From positions 1-34,565 of the forward strand of contig JAQWRG010000073.1 in NCBI GenBank assembly GCA_029243855.1: 34,565 nt of DNA, given 5' to 3'. The notes beneath the pieces were generated by a model. It made no database searches. It saw only the letters and a list, made by a program, of their open reading frames with translations, and had not been told where the DNA came from. This DNA comes from Flavobacteriales bacterium (lineage in GTDB: Bacteria > Bacteroidota > Bacteroidia > Flavobacteriales_D > Parvicellaceae). Within the stretch, counting starts at the first letter, position 1; every line of letters begins with the position of its first letter. Shown here piece by piece: positions 24,694-32,911 of this stretch. A program made the position numbers and the translations under genes.

Positions 24694-25512
24694 TTATTTT
24701 CCAGTCCAAACTGGATTTCTTTTTTCTTTAAATGCTTTTATGCCTTCCTGAGCATCTTCACTCATTATTGTTTTTTGGAGCATTTCCATTAAATATTGGT
24801 GTTCACCAGCAGTTTTAGTGATTTTTTCAAATGCTTTTAATCCCATTCTGATAGCGTTTGGGGAGTTATTAACTATCTTTTCAATTAATTTTTTGGTAAC
24901 ATTACTTAAGTTTTCAACTTCAGTAATTTCACTAATTAAGCCCCATTCTTTTGCTGTTTTAGCAGAAATTTCATCACCTTTTATGCACCAGTTAATGGCG
25001 TTTTGTTTGCTTATGTTATTCAGTAATGCGGCTAAAACTTGAAAGGGAAACAATCCTCTTTTAACTTCGGGTAACCCTAGTTTTACATTTTCTGAAGCAA
25101 TTGTAAAATGACTTCCTGCTAAAAAGAAAAGTCCTCCAGCCATAATGTTGCCATGCAACTGACAAATAATAGGTTTGTGTACTTCATTAAATATTTCCCC
25201 TAGAAGTATGTTTTTAGACGGCTGAGGTATACTTGATTTGAATTCTTCAGAAATACCCATAAACGCTTTTAAATCTGCACCAGAACAAAAAACATCCCCA
25301 TTCGCTTTAAATAAGATTACTCTGATTTCATTATTATGATGCGCATGAGTTAGAGCAAATGCAATTTCATTGACCATTTGAGGGTGAAGTGCATTTTTTT
25401 TAGCTGGTCGATTTAGAATTATGCTAAGAATGTTGTTGTCGATGTTACACTCAATAAATGCCCATTCTTGGTTGCTAATGCTTAGGACTATATTTTCTTC
25501 AAAATAATTCAA
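24694..25512 (-). CDS. Enoyl-CoA hydratase/isomerase family protein
   Basis: 272-residue crotonase-fold protein. The oxyanion-hole segments FCSGADLKAF (near 75-84) and AGGL (125-128) are present, as is the second catalytic glutamate, Glu149 (GLPEVKRG). The first hydratase glutamate is replaced by Phe129. With only the second Glu the protein may be an isomerase or a specialised lyase rather than a classical hydratase. By context it would act on the product of the neighbouring carboxylase. The start is TTG at 25510-25512, overlapping the TGA stop of the carboxylase alpha gene as TTGA; no ATG occurs before the conserved region. BKACE follows after 9 bases. Confidence 0.82.
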   Translation of the reverse strand: MNYFEENIVLSISNQEWAFIECNIDNNILSIILNRPAKKNALHPQMVNEIAFALTHAHHNNEIRVILFKANGDVFCSGADLKAFMGISEEFKSSIPQPSKNILLGEIFNEVHKPIICQLHGNIMAGGLFFLAGSHFTIASENVKLGLPEVKRGLFPFQVLAALLNNISKQNAINWCIKGDEISAKTAKEWGLISEITEVENLSNVTKKLIEKIVNNSPNAIRMGLKAFEKITKTAGEHQYLMEMLQKTIMSEDAQEGIKAFKEKRNPVWTGK

Positions 25513-27470
25513 TTTGTTTTCATTTTAAGAATGGTAAAACCTGCTTCAATATTTGCTCCGTTTTTTGTGAATATTTCTTCAACAATACCATCTTGATCTG
25601 CGTAGATGGTGTTTTCCATTTTCATGGAAGAAAGGATGACTAAAGGGTCACCTGCTTTTACTTTGTCATTTGCTTTTACAAGTGTTTCGATTACTTGAGA
25701 AGGCATTGGAGCGGTACATGTTCCTTTTTCTTTTTCTTTTTCTACGATTGGGAACCTATCAAGTAGTTTGATGTGCCCAGAACCAATAGTGCTGTTGTGT
25801 AGGTAAATTCCATTTTCATTAGAAAAAGCTTTTAAAGAATATGTTACTCCATCAATTTGAAGCTTTAGATATTCCTTATTGAAGTCTATTATTTCAACTT
25901 TATGAATTTCTTGGTCGTTGTAAAATTCAAATGTACTTCCTATCTGGCGATATTTAGAAGTAATGTTGTTGTTGTTGATTTCAAATTTATTTTGTTGAGG
26001 AGCGTAATAGTTGCTTCTCCAACCACCAGGGATGTTTTTTAAGAAAACTTGTTTTTGTTTTCTTTTTTGGTGAAGAAATATTGAAGCTGCAATTGATAGT
26101 TTATTGGTACTCTCATCATTATTTATGGTAAATGAATCCAGAAAGTTCGTGTTGTAGTTCCCTTTTATAATGTTTTTGTTTTTTATTAATTGGGCTAAAA
26201 AGTTTTGATTTGTAACGGTTCCTAGACAAACCATTTGATCTAAGACATATCCCATTTTTCTTAAGCCACATTCTCTATTTTCACCATGCACAATTACTTT
26301 TGCAATCATTGGGTCGTAAAAAACAGAAATAGTACTTCCTGATTGAATAGCCGACTCAACTCTAAGACCCTCCATTTTTGGGTAATTAAAACTATTTACT
26401 TTACCAGTAACTGGAAGGAAATTATTTAATGGGTCTTCAGCGTAAAGCCTAAGTTCAACTGCATAACCAGTTCCTTTTACTTGATTTTGATTGATTGATA
26501 GTTGTTTACCTTCAGCTGACTCTACTTGCATTTTAACAAGGTCTAAACCTGTTATTGATTCAGTAACTGGATGTTCAACTTGCAGTCTAGTATTTACTTC
26601 TAGAAAGAAAAATTCTTTGGATTTGTCATCATAAATGAATTCAACTGTTCCGGCATTGTCGTAGTTTAATGCTTTAGCAGCATTTACAGAAGCTTCCCCC
26701 ATTTTTTTTCTTAATTCTTCTGTCATTATAGGAGAAGGGCTTTCTTCTAAGACTTTTTGGTGTCTTCTTTGTATGGTACATTCTCTTTCTAATAAATGAA
26801 GGATGTTTCCGTGCTTATCTCCAAATATTTGAAATTCAATATGTCTTCCAGATGTAATGTATTTTTCAATAATTAATTCGTCATTTCCAAAAGCAGATAA
26901 GGATTCTCTTTTAGCAGCTTCTATTGCTTCTTTAAGATTTTTTTCATTATTAACAACTCTCATTCCTTTACCTCCACCTCCAGCAGTTGCCTTTAATAAT
27001 AATGGAAAACCTATTTTTTTTGCTTCTTTAATTAAGTTGTCAGTATTTTGATTTTCACCTTCATATCCGGGTATTGTTGGTACCTTATGTTTTTTCATCA
27101 AAATTTTAGCTTCTGATTTGGAGCCCATAGCTTGAATGGCTTTGGTGTTTGGTCCTATGAAAATTAAATTAGACTTTTCACATTTTTCAGCAAATTCAAC
27201 ATTTTCAGATAGAAATCCGTATCCTGGATGAATGGCATCAGCGCCATGATTGATGGCTGTTTTAATAATTAATTCCTGATTTAAGTAGGATGTATTGGGT
27301 GAATTATCCCCAATTAAAACGGCTATGTCAGCTTCTTGTGTGTATGGTGCATTTTGATCTATAGGGGAGTGTATGGCAATGGTTTTAATACCCATTGATT
27401 TACATGTGCGAATTATTCTTGATGTAATTTCACCTCTATTTGCTATTAGTATGGTATTTATTAAATTCAT
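25509..27470 (-). CDS. Acyl-CoA carboxylase alpha subunit (biotin carboxylase + BCCP)
   Basis: 653-residue biotin-dependent carboxylase subunit. It has a biotin carboxylase domain (ILIANRGEI at 7-15, HPGYGFLSEN at 81-90, ATP-grasp loop GGGGKGM at 164-170, EVNTRLQVEH) and a C-terminal biotinyl domain with the carrier lysine Lys617 in SSMKMEN, 36 residues from the end. Between them is the BT-like region seen in methylcrotonyl-, geranyl- and propionyl-CoA carboxylases. The start is ATG at 27468-27470, one base after the beta-subunit stop. A longer reading frame to 27539 exists but would overlap the beta gene and add an unconserved stretch. Substrate: 3-methyl-2-enoyl-CoA is my favoured guess, given the MCC/GCC-type beta partner. 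Confidence 0.9.
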   Translation of the reverse strand: MNLINTILIANRGEITSRIIRTCKSMGIKTIAIHSPIDQNAPYTQEADIAVLIGDNSPNTSYLNQELIIKTAINHGADAIHPGYGFLSENVEFAEKCEKSNLIFIGPNTKAIQAMGSKSEAKILMKKHKVPTIPGYEGENQNTDNLIKEAKKIGFPLLLKATAGGGGKGMRVVNNEKNLKEAIEAAKRESLSAFGNDELIIEKYITSGRHIEFQIFGDKHGNILHLLERECTIQRRHQKVLEESPSPIMTEELRKKMGEASVNAAKALNYDNAGTVEFIYDDKSKEFFFLEVNTRLQVEHPVTESITGLDLVKMQVESAEGKQLSINQNQVKGTGYAVELRLYAEDPLNNFLPVTGKVNSFNYPKMEGLRVESAIQSGSTISVFYDPMIAKVIVHGENRECGLRKMGYVLDQMVCLGTVTNQNFLAQLIKNKNIIKGNYNTNFLDSFTINNDESTNKLSIAASIFLHQKRKQKQVFLKNIPGGWRSNYYAPQQNKFEINNNNITSKYRQIGSTFEFYNDQEIHKVEIIDFNKEYLKLQIDGVTYSLKAFSNENGIYLHNSTIGSGHIKLLDRFPIVEKEKEKGTCTAPMPSQVIETLVKANDKVKAGDPLVILSSMKMENTIYADQDGIVEEIFTKNGANIEAGFTILKMKTN

Positions 27471-27471
27471 A

Positions 27472-29073
27472 TTACATTCTCCAAACCCCGTATGATTTAG
27501 CTCCTTCGATTTTTTGATTGTATAATACAGCAAAAGCAAAACCTAAATAGTTTCTTGTTTCTCTTGGGTCTATAACTCCATCGTCCCAAAGTTCTGATGT
27601 TGAGTGCCATGCAGAAGCTTTAGATTCGGCTTCATTAATTAGCATTTGCTGTATCATTTTTGCATTTTCTTCGTCATAAGGAATCCCAGAAGCTTTTGCG
27701 GAAGCTTTTTGAATTATATTCATTACTCCTGCTAGTTGTTCTGAACCCATAACACCTATTTTAGCATTAGGGTAAGTAAATAAAAAGTTTGGATCGTATG
27801 ATCTTCCATTCATTCCATAATTTCCAGCTCCAAATGAAGCCCCAATCATTAGTGTGACTGATGGTACTTTACTGTTGGAAACCGCATTAATTAACTTGGC
27901 GCCATTTTTAATGATTCCTCCTTCTTCATATGCTTTTCCTACCATGTATCCAGTAGTGTTTTGTATAAACAACAAGGGGATGTCATTTTTATTAGAAAGT
28001 TGAATGAATTGAGCACCTTTATTTGCTGATTCTGAGAAAATAACTCCGTTATTGGCAATAATACCAATTGGATATCCATGTATTTTCCCCCATCCGCATA
28101 CCATGGTGTTTCCGTACTCTTTTTTAAATTCACTAAATTTTGATTCGTCACAAATTCTAAGGATAACCTCTCTTACATCTAAAGGTGTTTTTGGGTCTGA
28201 AGGAATAACACCTAGCAAATCTTCAGGTGAATGAAGAGGCTCTTTAATTTCTTCTTCGGGGATCAATTCTGGTTTGGTAGGCTTTACTACTTCCATAATT
28301 TCTCTTGCAATTCTAATTCCATCAAATTCATCCTCTGCTAAATAGTCGGATACTCCAGAAATTTTACTGTGCATTTCAGCTCCTCCAAGTTCTTCTTCAT
28401 TGCTAATTTCATTGGTAGCCATTTTTACTAATGGAGGCCCTGCTAAAAACACTTTTGCTGCTTGTTTTTGAAATATGGAAAAATCAGACATGCCGGGAAC
28501 ATAGGCTCCTCCTGCTGTTGCATTGCCAAAAACAACTGAAATAGTTGTTAAGCCCATTGCAGATCTCCTAGTTATTTCTCTGAATGCCTCCCCTCCATAG
28601 TTGAATATTTTAGCTTGATCGGGTAAGTTAGCACCACCACTTTCTACTAAGTTGATCGTAGGTAATTTATTTTCTCTAGTAATATCCCCAATTCTTAGCC
28701 CTTTAAATACTGTTGCATAATCTACAGAACCACCTTTTCTTGTGCCCACATTTGAATTTATAATACATAGTTTGCCACTAACTATTCCAATGCCACTTAC
28801 ATTTGTTCCTCCGGCTCCAAATCCTCCTTTTTTTTGCATTCCAGCTAAAGGAAGAAGTTCTAGAAAAGGGCTGTCCTGATCCAATACCATTTCAATTCGT
28901 TCACGTGCAAGCATTTTGTTTCTGCTTCTTGCTTTGTCAATATGTTTTTCTTTGCCTTCAAATCTGCTTTCTTCCATGTGCTTTTCAAGTACTGAAATTA
29001 GCTTTAGCATTTCAGTTTTATTTTGCTGAAATTGATTGCTGTTTGAATTGATATGTGATTTGAGTGAGTTCAT
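27472..29073 (-). CDS. Acyl-CoA carboxylase beta subunit (MCC/GCC-type carboxyltransferase)
   Basis: 533-residue carboxyltransferase with two crotonase-fold halves. Oxyanion-hole segments are GNATAGGAYVPGMSD in the first half and GASFGAGNYGMNGR in the second, where MCC has GGSYGAGNYGMCGR. IIANNGVIFSESANKGAQF and the terminal YGVWRM also follow the methylcrotonyl/geranyl-CoA pattern rather than propionyl- or acetyl-CoA carboxylase. Together with the alpha subunit it would carboxylate a 3-methyl-2-enoyl-CoA. Chain-length preference cannot be read from the sequence; the helix around KIFNYGGEAFREITRRSAMG differs from MCC and might define another pocket. It follows the TetR gene by 2 bases and precedes the alpha subunit by 1. 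Confidence 0.88.
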   Translation of the reverse strand: MNSLKSHINSNSNQFQQNKTEMLKLISVLEKHMEESRFEGKEKHIDKARSRNKMLARERIEMVLDQDSPFLELLPLAGMQKKGGFGAGGTNVSGIGIVSGKLCIINSNVGTRKGGSVDYATVFKGLRIGDITRENKLPTINLVESGGANLPDQAKIFNYGGEAFREITRRSAMGLTTISVVFGNATAGGAYVPGMSDFSIFQKQAAKVFLAGPPLVKMATNEISNEEELGGAEMHSKISGVSDYLAEDEFDGIRIAREIMEVVKPTKPELIPEEEIKEPLHSPEDLLGVIPSDPKTPLDVREVILRICDESKFSEFKKEYGNTMVCGWGKIHGYPIGIIANNGVIFSESANKGAQFIQLSNKNDIPLLFIQNTTGYMVGKAYEEGGIIKNGAKLINAVSNSKVPSVTLMIGASFGAGNYGMNGRSYDPNFLFTYPNAKIGVMGSEQLAGVMNIIQKASAKASGIPYDEENAKMIQQMLINEAESKASAWHSTSELWDDGVIDPRETRNYLGFAFAVLYNQKIEGAKSYGVWRM

Positions 29074-29075
29074 GT

Positions 29076-29732
29076 TTAAAAGGCGATGTAACTTGATAAG
29101 TTGATGTCAAATTTTTGATTTACTGCTTTGAAATAATCTTCACCAAAGAATTTAATGAATAATGCTTTCCCTTTTTTAGTAAAGTAAGGTGACATGAAAC
29201 TCCATATTATTTTTTCACCGTCCATTTTTTTATACATGTCACAAATTTCTTTTTGAGCATCCCAGTAAAATGCAAGCATCCAAGTAATGAATGCAATGTT
29301 GTTGTATGTCCCAGATATTTTTTCTTCAACTACGTTTCCAACGTTTATAGAAAAGGCTATTCCTGCTTTAATATCAGCAATTGTTTTATTGGTCATTTCT
29401 TTAAACTTATTTCTTATAAAAGGCTGAGAAATGACGTTAGGATCAGAAAATATAAAGGAATATTCTTTTTGAAATTTGTAATACAATTGAATTTCATTGT
29501 GAAGATTTTCAAAAGAAGGAAGTTGCATGGTCTTAGATCTTTCGTTTTCTATTTTTGACCACATTTCATCGCATATTGCAACCAATAAGCTTTCTTTATC
29601 TTTAAAATGATAGGTCAGGTTTCCTCTGCTTATCCCTAATTGGTTTGCCAATTCAAATAAGTTAATGGAATTATAACCTTGATCATTAAATAATCTAGTT
29701 GCAGTGCTTATGATTTTCTCTTTTGTTTTCAA
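29076..29732 (-). CDS. TetR-family regulator of the acyl-CoA operon
   Basis: 218 residues with an N-terminal helix-turn-helix of the TetR type (ELANQLGISRGNLTYHF, about 27-43) and a helical ligand-binding C-terminal domain. TetR regulators of fatty-acid and isoprenoid catabolism (for example AtuR in Pseudomonas) respond to acyl-CoA or related compounds. It is the first gene of the 13-gene operon and lies 2 bases before the carboxylase beta gene, so it controls its own transcription if it binds the palindrome upstream (29779-29798). The start codon is TTG (29730-29732): the frame upstream has only ATT-type codons up to a stop at 29760-29762, and the next Met is too far inside. Confidence 0.85.
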   Translation of the reverse strand: MKTKEKIISTATRLFNDQGYNSINLFELANQLGISRGNLTYHFKDKESLLVAICDEMWSKIENERSKTMQLPSFENLHNEIQLYYKFQKEYSFIFSDPNVISQPFIRNKFKEMTNKTIADIKAGIAFSINVGNVVEEKISGTYNNIAFITWMLAFYWDAQKEICDMYKKMDGEKIIWSFMSPYFTKKGKALFIKFFGEDYFKAVNQKFDINLSSYIAF

Positions 29733-29754
29733 TTGTAAAAAAATAATATTCCAG

Positions 29755-29762
29755 CAAATTTA
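29755..29762 (-). promoter_or_regulatory. -7 element of the catabolic operon promoter
   Basis: TAAATTTG read on the minus strand exactly fits the Bacteroidota -7 consensus TANNTTTG. No TTG is found 17-23 bases upstream, so the -33 part is weak, as expected for a regulated promoter. Transcription would start near 29748-29751, giving a leader of about 16-20 bases before the TTG start codon. Confidence 0.5.
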
Positions 29763-29798
29763 ACTAATTATCTAAATTATTAGTTATTAATGACTAAT
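29761..29798. promoter_or_regulatory. Candidate TetR operator, three ATTAGT half-sites
   Basis: The 20-base sequence at 29779-29798, ATTAGTTATTAATGACTAAT, is palindromic except for one pair (T at position 7 against G at 14). A further half-site, TAACTAAT at 29761-29768, pairs with ATTAGTTA at 29779-29786. The outer copy overlaps the -7 element. TetR proteins bind such palindromes; binding by this TetR is inferred from position. Confidence 0.5.
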
Positions 29799-29826
29799 TT
29801 TTTTTTCATGAATACATTATAGAGGT

Positions 29827-29854
29827 ATTTAATCTGAATTTTCACTGATTAAAT
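29827..29854. repeat. Inverted repeat ATTTAATC-N12-GATTAAAT
   Basis: Perfect 8-base arms at 29827-29834 and 29847-29854 in the gap between the TetR gene and the secreted-protein gene. There is no T-run on either side, so it is not a standard terminator; it may be a further regulatory site. A second, shorter one (ATACTTA / TAAGTAT) lies at 29862-29883. Confidence 0.35.
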
Positions 29855-29918
29855 AAATAGCATACTTATTTTAACTTAAGTATAAGTCACATTAAAAAAA
29901 ATGAATTCAGGATAGTTT

Positions 29919-31865
29919 TTATCTGAAAAGCTGAATGGTGAAATTATCTAATTCAAGATATTGAGGCTCACGGTAGCCGTTAACATATTGACTTCCAAAT
30001 GATCCATAGGTTCCTGTTGTTGTTCCATAAACCATAACAAAATAAGTTCCAGGATCACACTCTTTTCCACTAATATCTTTTCCGTCCCATTCAAAAAAGG
30101 AATCGTTTGATTCAAAAACCAATTGACCCCAACGATTGTAAATTTTAATTGTTAAGGTGTCAAAACAAGGATCGTATTCTCCCTTAAGTCGATACAGGTC
30201 GTTGTTGTTGTCACCATTAGGAGTGAATACAGTAGGTATTGAATCGGCTTGACCGTCAGGTACTTGAACACTAATGTATACGTCTTTGTATGAAGTGTCT
30301 GCACCAGAGCAACCTATAGAATATGCTGTTATAGACATCTCATAATCTTGTAGGATATCGTAACATCCAGGTGTCCAACAAAACCGCATAGGAATTTCAC
30401 CAATTCCATGAACAAAGCCATTAATACTATCCAATGTTGGAAAAGTTATATCGGACCCACTGTTATTCCAGTCTGAATAATAATCTAAATTGGTTGAACC
30501 AGATGGGCATGTTGAAACTATAACATTAGATATGTCAGTGCTGTAATCGCCTGAACCAACAATTGTTCCGTTGTTGTTTTGAATGTTATAAGAACACTCA
30601 GTATCAAATAATGCAGTAGGCGAGCTGTACCATGATGTTGATAATATATCACCATTTGATACAGGAAAAGTTTGTGTTCCTGACGCTCCTGTTATAGTTG
30701 CATTGCTTATAACAATTGAGCCATTTACCATAACATCTACACCACTTCCATCCCATCCATCTCCCCAAGAATCAGTCATGTTAAGTGTGAAATCACAAGG
30801 TTGTGTATTGCTGGATTGGCTGTGAAAATCACCTTGAATATAGTTTCCTGCAATATCAAAATCATTTGAATTTATCTGTAAATATAAATCAACGCTATTG
30901 TCACTATCATATGTTCTTACATCAATACATGTTGAGTCTCCGTTTACAAATGCAAAAACAGTATCGGAGGTTTCAATCTGAGGAACATTGTTTACAGTAC
31001 AGGGTAGCGAGGCGTATTGAAGTTCCCTTCTAGACTCTCCCAGTTTAACCCCATTTCTATATTCTTCAACTCTTACAGCAAAAACAAAATTTCCAATTTG
31101 GTTTGGTGCAGCAGTAATTACACCTGTTGATGGGTTAATTGACATTGCAGGGCTTCCTCCGCAAATGTTGCTAAGGCTGTATCCAGGGGCCCATACACAT
31201 GAGGAATAGTATGGATATGCTCCTGAACCAGGAAGAGTAGCGCCACCTACGGTTTGTCCATCTAATGGGTTGACTAGTGAAAAAACTAAAGAATCTCCAT
31301 CACTTTCATTTACTGGGAAATTGAAATTTTTAACATTATTAACGCACAAATACGCATCAGCTGGATATATTCCAAAATCAGGTGTTGAGTTTTGACCAAT
31401 TGAAGGGTCTGGAATTTCAGCGTATAGTGATATTCCATATGAAGATGGAATACTCAAGTTGTCAATTACAGAGTTACGACAACAGTTTTCATATTGTAAA
31501 TAATAACCTTGAGAATAATTGGGAATATTTACTGAGCCTAACTCGAAAATTCCTTCTTCAATATGCACTACATTTTGATCAGGAGTATAACATGGGTCAC
31601 CTAAATTAACATAAGTTAAAGAGGTTCTAGGAAGTGTTAAGATAGTTGTTTGTAAATTGGTTCCAATTTGGTAAACTCCGATAGTAACAGATGTGGGCAT
31701 GGTTGCAGTAGCACTTCCGTTAACATCGTCTCTATATAATCTTAATTTCACATTGTATGTGTTAGCACTTGTCCATTGAACATGTATGTCTCCTCCAATA
31801 ATATGAGTTCCAAAAACATTTGTGGAAAAAATAGAAGTAATTATAAATAGTAATATGTATCTCAT
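29919..31865 (-). CDS. Secreted T9SS type B cargo with gliding-associated C-terminal domain
   Basis: 648 residues: Sec signal peptide with likely cleavage after Gly19 (VFG|THIIGG), an adhesin-like extracellular region with Ig/cadherin-type repeats, and from about residue 543 a gliding-motility-associated C-terminal (CHU_C) domain beginning PTVFTPNGDNNNDLYRL and containing IKIYNRWGQLVFES and the WDGKD motif. That domain is the type B sorting signal read by the T9SS. Between about 355 and 452 is a module with DSWGDGWDGSG, a pattern seen in various Bacteroidota surface proteins; it seems inserted within one of the repeats. Function is probably adhesive or structural. The start codon lies 15 bases after the tRNA terminator's T-run. 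Confidence 0.85.
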   Translation of the reverse strand: MRYILLFIITSIFSTNVFGTHIIGGDIHVQWTSANTYNVKLRLYRDDVNGSATATMPTSVTIGVYQIGTNLQTTILTLPRTSLTYVNLGDPCYTPDQNVVHIEEGIFELGSVNIPNYSQGYYLQYENCCRNSVIDNLSIPSSYGISLYAEIPDPSIGQNSTPDFGIYPADAYLCVNNVKNFNFPVNESDGDSLVFSLVNPLDGQTVGGATLPGSGAYPYYSSCVWAPGYSLSNICGGSPAMSINPSTGVITAAPNQIGNFVFAVRVEEYRNGVKLGESRRELQYASLPCTVNNVPQIETSDTVFAFVNGDSTCIDVRTYDSDNSVDLYLQINSNDFDIAGNYIQGDFHSQSSNTQPCDFTLNMTDSWGDGWDGSGVDVMVNGSIVISNATITGASGTQTFPVSNGDILSTSWYSSPTALFDTECSYNIQNNNGTIVGSGDYSTDISNVIVSTCPSGSTNLDYYSDWNNSGSDITFPTLDSINGFVHGIGEIPMRFCWTPGCYDILQDYEMSITAYSIGCSGADTSYKDVYISVQVPDGQADSIPTVFTPNGDNNNDLYRLKGEYDPCFDTLTIKIYNRWGQLVFESNDSFFEWDGKDISGKECDPGTYFVMVYGTTTGTYGSFGSQYVNGYREPQYLELDNFTIQLFR

Positions 31866-31880
31866 AAAAAAATTATAAAT

Positions 31881-31908
31881 AAAAAAAGCCAGATTATATC
31901 TGGCTTTT
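31881..31908 (-). terminator. Intrinsic terminator of tRNA-fMet
   Basis: Perfect 11-base stem AAAAGCCAGAT (31884-31894) / ATCTGGCTTTT (31898-31908) with loop TAT. Read on the minus strand it ends in seven T residues (31887-31881). It lies directly after the tRNA 3' end and so would end that transcript. Only 15 bases separate it from the ATG of the next gene at 31865. It is symmetrical enough to work on the plus strand as well, with four T residues. Confidence 0.85.
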
Positions 31909-31914
31909 ACTCAG

Positions 31915-31987
<73 letters not shown>

Positions 31988-31990
31988 GTA

Positions 31991-32020
31991 CAAAGTTAAT
32001 TTTTGTTTCTATTTTAGCAA
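31991..32020 (-). promoter_or_regulatory. Consensus promoter of tRNA-fMet
   Basis: On the minus strand TTG (32020-32018), a 19-base spacer and TAACTTTG (31998-31991) match the Bacteroidota consensus TTG-N19-TANNTTTG exactly. The predicted start point, about four bases after the element's final G, falls at the first base of the mature tRNA (31987), give or take two or three. Confidence 0.75.
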
Positions 32021-32031
32021 ACTAAAATTTG
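32003..32031 (+). promoter_or_regulatory. Candidate era promoter overlapping the tRNA promoter
   Basis: TTG at 32003-32005, then a 17-base spacer and TAAAATTTG (32023-32031), one base longer than the TANNTTTG consensus. It lies back to back with the tRNA promoter. Initiation would fall at about 32034-32036, on the ATG of era, implying a leaderless or almost leaderless mRNA. The imperfect fit lowers confidence. Confidence 0.35.
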
Positions 32032-32035
32032 AAAA

Positions 32036-32911
32036 ATGTCTCATAAATCTGGATTTGTAAATATTATTGGTAGTCCTAATGTTGGAAAATCAACACTAAT
32101 GAACCAGTTAGTAGGTGAAAGGTTATCAATAATTACCTCAAAACAACAAACCACTAGACATAGAATAATGGGGATGGTTAATGAAGAAGATTATCAGATT
32201 GTTTTTTCAGATACACCAGGAATAATTGATCCATCTTACAAACTTCATGAGAACATGATGAAATTTGTGTCGGAAGCTTTAAAAGATGCAGATGTTTTGA
32301 TTGTAATGACTGATGTCTATGAAGACTTGGGAAAAATTAAAGATAGAATTGAACGTTTTGCAAAATTAGAGATACCTGTTTTGGTTTTTATAAACAAAAT
32401 TGATCAATCAGATCAAGAAAAATTAATTATTTTGGTTGAGTCTTGGAAAAAAATGCTTCCTAAAGCAGAAATTTTACCAATTTCTGCTCTTCATAATATG
32501 GGAGTTGATTTTATAGTTCCAAAGATTGTTCAACTACTCCCAGAAGGTCCTGCATATTTTGATAAAGATCAATTAACCAATAAAAACATGCGTTTTTTTG
32601 TTTCTGAAATCATAAGAGAGAAAATTCTTATGCAATTTCAAAAAGAAGTTCCTTACTCATGTGAAGTTGTTGTGGAAGAATATAAAGAAGACAAAGACAT
32701 TGTTAGAATACGAACAAATATTATGGTATCAAGAGATACACAAAAGGCTATATTGATTGGTCATCAAGGAGACAAGATTAAAAAATTAGGCATTGCATCA
32801 AGACTAGATATTGAGGCATTTATCTTAAAAAAGGTACATTTGGAGCTTTATGTAAAAGTAGATAAGGATTGGAGAAATAAGGACGGTAAACTTAAAAAAT
32901 ACGGATATTGA
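32036..32911 (+). CDS. era: GTPase Era
   Basis: 291-residue ribosome-assembly GTPase that binds the 3' end of 16S rRNA and helps mature the small subunit. G1 GSPNVGKST (12-20), switch [10 protein letters not shown] with the G2 Thr near 40, G3 DTPG (59-62), G4 NKID (120-123), and a C-terminal KH domain with the GxxG loop [11 protein letters not shown] near residues 241-251. The start is the ATG at 32036. The stop TGA overlaps the TTG start of der. Confidence 0.96.
   Translation: MSHKSGFVNIIGSPNVGKSTLMNQLVGERLSIITSKQQTTRHRIMGMVNEEDYQIVFSDTPGIIDPSYKLHENMMKFVSEALKDADVLIVMTDVYEDLGKIKDRIERFAKLEIPVLVFINKIDQSDQEKLIILVESWKKMLPKAEILPISALHNMGVDFIVPKIVQLLPEGPAYFDKDQLTNKNMRFFVSEIIREKILMQFQKEVPYSCEVVVEEYKEDKDIVRIRTNIMVSRDTQKAILIGHQGDKIKKLGIASRLDIEAFILKKVHLELYVKVDKDWRNKDGKLKKYGY

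Noticed and set aside
27471-27539. Longer N-terminus for the carboxylase alpha subunit
   Set aside because: The added 23 residues are unconserved and overlap the beta gene; the ATG at 27468-27470 directly precedes the conserved ILIANRGEI and lies one base after the beta stop.
29253-29558. 101-residue plus-strand frame opposite the TetR gene
   Set aside because: Antisense to a conserved regulator; unusual Cys/Phe-rich composition; no family.
29862-29883. ATACTTA/TAAGTAT hairpin as terminator of the secreted-protein gene
   Set aside because: Weak all-AT stem with no following T-run and located on the wrong side of the gap for the TetR transcript; kept only as a minor repeat.
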